Source: Burkholderia contaminans
GTDB lineage: Bacteria; Pseudomonadota; Gammaproteobacteria; Burkholderiales; Burkholderiaceae
DNA: 64,000 nucleotides
Assembly: GCF_029633825.1 (NCBI RefSeq)
Contig: NZ_CP090642.1
Location: 682,001 to 746,000 of the forward strand
Direction: 5' to 3'
This document shows, piece by piece, positions 61,568 to 64,000 of the stretch; position 1 is the first letter of the stretch, and every line of letters begins with the position of its first letter. The notes under the pieces were generated by a model. The model did not search any database and was not told the DNA's origin. It was given only the letters and a program-made list of their open reading frames with translations. The translations under genes and the position numbers were made by a program.

Positions 61568-62394
61568 CGCGCGGCTTCCTGCGCCGTTTCGTGCGTGCGC
61601 GCGGTGCGGCGGCCGGCATGCTGTTCCTTGCCGTCGTCGCGCTCGTCGCGTTGAGTGCGCCGCTGTGGCTGCCGTCGCCGTGGCGCATGGCCGGCGAGCC
61701 GTTGCTGCGGCCGCTGCAGGCCGGCCATCCGCTCGGCACCGACATGCTCGGGCGGGACGTGCTGGTCGCGCTGCTATGGAGCGCGCGCGTGTCGCTGTTC
61801 GTCGGGCTCGCGGCGACCGTCGCGACCTTTGCACTCGGCGTGTCGATCGGCGCGCTTGCTGGCTGGTGCGGCGGCTCGGTCGACCGGGCGCTGATGGCGG
61901 TCACGACGCTGTTCCAGACGGTGCCGCAGTTCGCGGTCGCGGTCACGATCGCGGCCGTGCTCGGTGCGTCGCTCGAATCGACGATCGTCGCGATCGCCGC
62001 CGTATCGTGGCCGGCGATCGCGCGGCTCGTGCGCGGCGAATTCATCGGGCTCGCGCAACGGGAGTTCGTGCTCGCCGCACGGCTTGCGGGCGAGTCGCCC
62101 GCCGCGCTCGTGCGGCGCCAGATCCTGCCGCACGTCTGGCCGCCGCTGGCGGTGCTGGCCGCGCTGATGGTCGCAACCGCGATCCTCACCGAATCAGCGC
62201 TGTCGTTCCTCGGGCTCGGCGATCCGTCGCAGATGAGCTGGGGCTTCATGATCGGCGCGGCGCGCAATGTGGTGCGCGACGCGTGGTGGCTGAGCATCTG
62301 GCCGGGGCTCGCGATCGTCGCGACCGCGCTCGCGGTCAACCGGGTCGGCGAAGGGTTGCGCCACGCGTCGGCGCTTGCGGAGCACGGGCGATGA
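61564..62394 (+). CDS. Oligopeptide-type ABC transporter permease (DppC-like)
   Basis: A 276-residue DppC-type permease with GHPLGTDMLGRDVLVALLWSARVSLFVG, the marker segment of the family, and the coupling loop EFVLAARLAGESPAALVRRQILPH. Overlaps both neighbours by four bases. It should pair with the DppB-like protein. Confidence 0.92.
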   Translation: MTRGFLRRFVRARGAAAGMLFLAVVALVALSAPLWLPSPWRMAGEPLLRPLQAGHPLGTDMLGRDVLVALLWSARVSLFVGLAATVATFALGVSIGALAGWCGGSVDRALMAVTTLFQTVPQFAVAVTIAAVLGASLESTIVAIAAVSWPAIARLVRGEFIGLAQREFVLAARLAGESPAALVRRQILPHVWPPLAVLAALMVATAILTESALSFLGLGDPSQMSWGFMIGAARNVVRDAWWLSIWPGLAIVATALAVNRVGEGLRHASALAEHGR

Positions 62395-64000
62395 GCGGCG
62401 CGCCGCTGTTGTCGATCGAGCGGCTCACGCTCGCGTTGCCGGCCGGCGCGGAACGCCGCGACGCGGTGCGCGACGTGTCGCTGACGCTCGCGCCCGGCGA
62501 GGTGCTGTGCGTGGTCGGCGCGTCCGGCTCGGGCAAGTCGCTGCTCGCGGCTGCGATCGCCGGCCTGCTGCCGCGCGGCGTGCGGCATGCTGCCGGGCGG
62601 ATCGCGCTGCGCGGACGGGACCTCGCGCAGTGCAGCGACGCCGAATGGCGCGCGATTCGCGGCCGCGACGTGTCGATGATCTTCCAGGAACCGCTCGCCG
62701 CGCTGAATCCGCTGATGACGGTCGGTGCGCAGGTCGATGAAGTGTTGCGCATCCACCGTGTGCTGGGCGGTCGCGGCGACGGTGCGGCGCGCGCCGCGCG
62801 CGTGACGGCGCTGTTGCGCGACGTCGGCCTGCCGGAGCCCGAGCGGCTGCGGCATGCGTATCCCGATGCGCTGTCGGGCGGCCAGCGCCAGCGCGTGCTG
62901 ATCGCGATGGCGCTCGCGCTCGAACCGGCGCTGCTGATCGCGGACGAACCGACCACGGCGCTCGACGTCACCACGCAGGCGCGCATCCTGGCGTTGATCG
63001 AGCACGCGGCGCGCACGCGGCGAACCGGCGTGCTGCTGATCACGCACGACTTTGGCGTGGTCGCGCGTGTCGCCGATCGCGTCGTGGTGTTGCGCGACGG
63101 CGAACCTGTCGAGCGTGGCCGCGCGGCCGACGTGCTGCGTGCGCCGCGTCATCCCTACACGCGCGCGTTGCTCGATGCGGTGCCGCACGGCCGCGTCGAG
63201 CCGCGCATCGTCATTCGCAGCGGCGTGCCGCTGCTGGACGTGCACGGCCTGCACAAGCGTTATGCGTCGCGTCGTGCGTTGCCGTTCCTGCCGGTGCGCG
63301 GCCGGAGCGGCGTCGATGCGCTGATGGACGTCGGTTTCACGCTGCATGCCGGCGAGACGCTCGGCATCGTCGGCGAATCGGGTTCGGGGAAGTCGACGCT
63401 CGCGCGTGCGCTGGTGCGGCTCGCGCGGGTGGATGCGGGCCGGATCGTCCTGCGCGGCGAGCACGATCTCGTGCGCCTGGCCGACTCTGCGTTGAGACCG
63501 CTGCGTCGGGACGTCCAGATGGTGTTCCAGGATCCGTACGCATCGCTGAACACGCGCCAGACGATCGCGCAGATCGTCGCGACCGGCCCGCTCGCGCACG
63601 GTGTCGGCCGCCGCGACGCGTATCGGCGGGCGGCCGAGCTGCTCGCGCAGGTCGGCTTGCCGCCGGATGCACTCGACCGGTATCCGCACGAATTCTCCGG
63701 CGGGCAGCGACAACGGATCAGCCTCGCCCGCGCGCTGGCGCTCGACCCGTCGATTCTCGTCGCCGACGAAATGGTCTCGGGGCTCGACGTGTCGGTGCAG
63801 GCGCAGGTGCTCGATCTGCTCGCGTCGGTGCAGCGACGCCGCGCGATGGCGATCGTGTTCGTCACGCACGACCTGCGCGTCGCCGCGCAGATCTGCGACC
63901 GGATCGCGGTGATGCAGGCGGGGCGGATCGTCGAGCTGGGCGACACCGCCCAGGTGTTCGGCGCTGCGCGCCATCCGTACACGCGCGCGCTGCTCGACGC
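62391..64000 (+). CDS. Fused two-domain ABC transporter ATPase (DppD-DppF fusion), cut by window edge
   Basis: At least 536 residues in frame to the window edge. Two complete ATPase cassettes are fused. The first has GASGSGKSLLAAA, SGGQRQRVLIAMALA and DEPTTALDV; the second has GESGSGKSTLARA, SGGQRQRISLARALA and DEMVSGLDV. The first Walker A ends GKSLL rather than GKST. Each half has the C-terminal HPYT segment typical of DppD/DppF-type ATPases. Separate D and F genes are more common; here one polypeptide would serve both. Start overlaps the DppC-like stop by four bases. Confidence 0.9.
   Translation, partial: MSGAPLLSIERLTLALPAGAERRDAVRDVSLTLAPGEVLCVVGASGSGKSLLAAAIAGLLPRGVRHAAGRIALRGRDLAQCSDAEWRAIRGRDVSMIFQEPLAALNPLMTVGAQVDEVLRIHRVLGGRGDGAARAARVTALLRDVGLPEPERLRHAYPDALSGGQRQRVLIAMALALEPALLIADEPTTALDVTTQARILALIEHAARTRRTGVLLITHDFGVVARVADRVVVLRDGEPVERGRAADVLRAPRHPYTRALLDAVPHGRVEPRIVIRSGVPLLDVHGLHKRYASRRALPFLPVRGRSGVDALMDVGFTLHAGETLGIVGESGSGKSTLARALVRLARVDAGRIVLRGEHDLVRLADSALRPLRRDVQMVFQDPYASLNTRQTIAQIVATGPLAHGVGRRDAYRRAAELLAQVGLPPDALDRYPHEFSGGQRQRISLARALALDPSILVADEMVSGLDVSVQAQVLDLLASVQRRRAMAIVFVTHDLRVAAQICDRIAVMQAGRIVELGDTAQVFGAARHPYTRALLD

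Noticed and set aside
1..64000. tRNA, rRNA, CRISPR arrays, prophage genes or a replication origin.
   Set aside because: None seen on either strand: no regularly spaced repeats, no cloverleaf-like sequences recognised, no phage structural or integrase genes. Short RNAs cannot be excluded by eye.

Overview
The window is GC-rich, densely coded DNA with long overlapping operons. Gene content (FUSC, LutABC, CIO-type cytochrome bd, PqiABC, RND efflux, several LLM flavin monooxygenases, LysR/TetR/GntR regulators) suggests a Burkholderia-type betaproteobacterium, probably an accessory or secondary replicon. The taxon is inferred from gene content; there is no rRNA or tRNA gene here to confirm it. Most of the window is catabolic and transport cassettes, each with its own regulator.

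Layout. 1-5680: the end of glyA, a DapA-family aldolase/lyase, a DAO-fold FAD oxidase, an aldehyde dehydrogenase and a GcvA-type LysR regulator, probably an amine or amino-acid breakdown cassette. 5724-6461: an OmpW-type porin. 6616-12331 (minus): an aromatic meta-cleavage operon (flavin hydroxylase, extradiol dioxygenase, FAH-family hydrolase, acyl-CoA synthetase) facing a TetR gene at 12468. 13445-20646 (minus): a likely operon cydA-cydB-lutA-lutB-lutC-FUSC, joining a lactate dehydrogenase to a quinol oxidase, with a hybrid histidine kinase and OmpR-type regulator upstream (20806-23420). 23498-33866 (minus): a short TetR, pqiABC and a tripartite RND pump, faced by a TetR gene at 34361 that is a paralogue of the one at 12468. 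35099-35646: remnants of two insertion sequences. 35643-40604: a PHP-domain metallohydrolase and a DASS anion transporter facing a GntR/HutC regulator.

40964-64000 looks like a scavenging region for organosulfur or related heteroatom compounds. It has an MmgE/PrpD protein coupled to an NtaA/DszA-type monooxygenase, a polar amino-acid-type ABC transporter, an AEC transporter and an SfnR-like sigma-54 activator. It then has two divergent operons: a TonB receptor with five LLM monooxygenase genes (minus), and an SfnB-like dehydrogenase with an oligopeptide-type ABC transporter (plus, running off the right edge).

The most striking features are regulatory. The 375-bp gap between the two divergent organosulfur operons holds two outward-facing matches to the sigma-54 -24/-12 consensus and, between them, two near-identical palindromes that look like activator sites. 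The cydA ribosome-binding site lies inside a perfect 9-bp hairpin stem. The two paralogous TetR genes share one divergent promoter design. One LLM gene carries an apparent one-base insertion that fuses it in frame to its neighbour.
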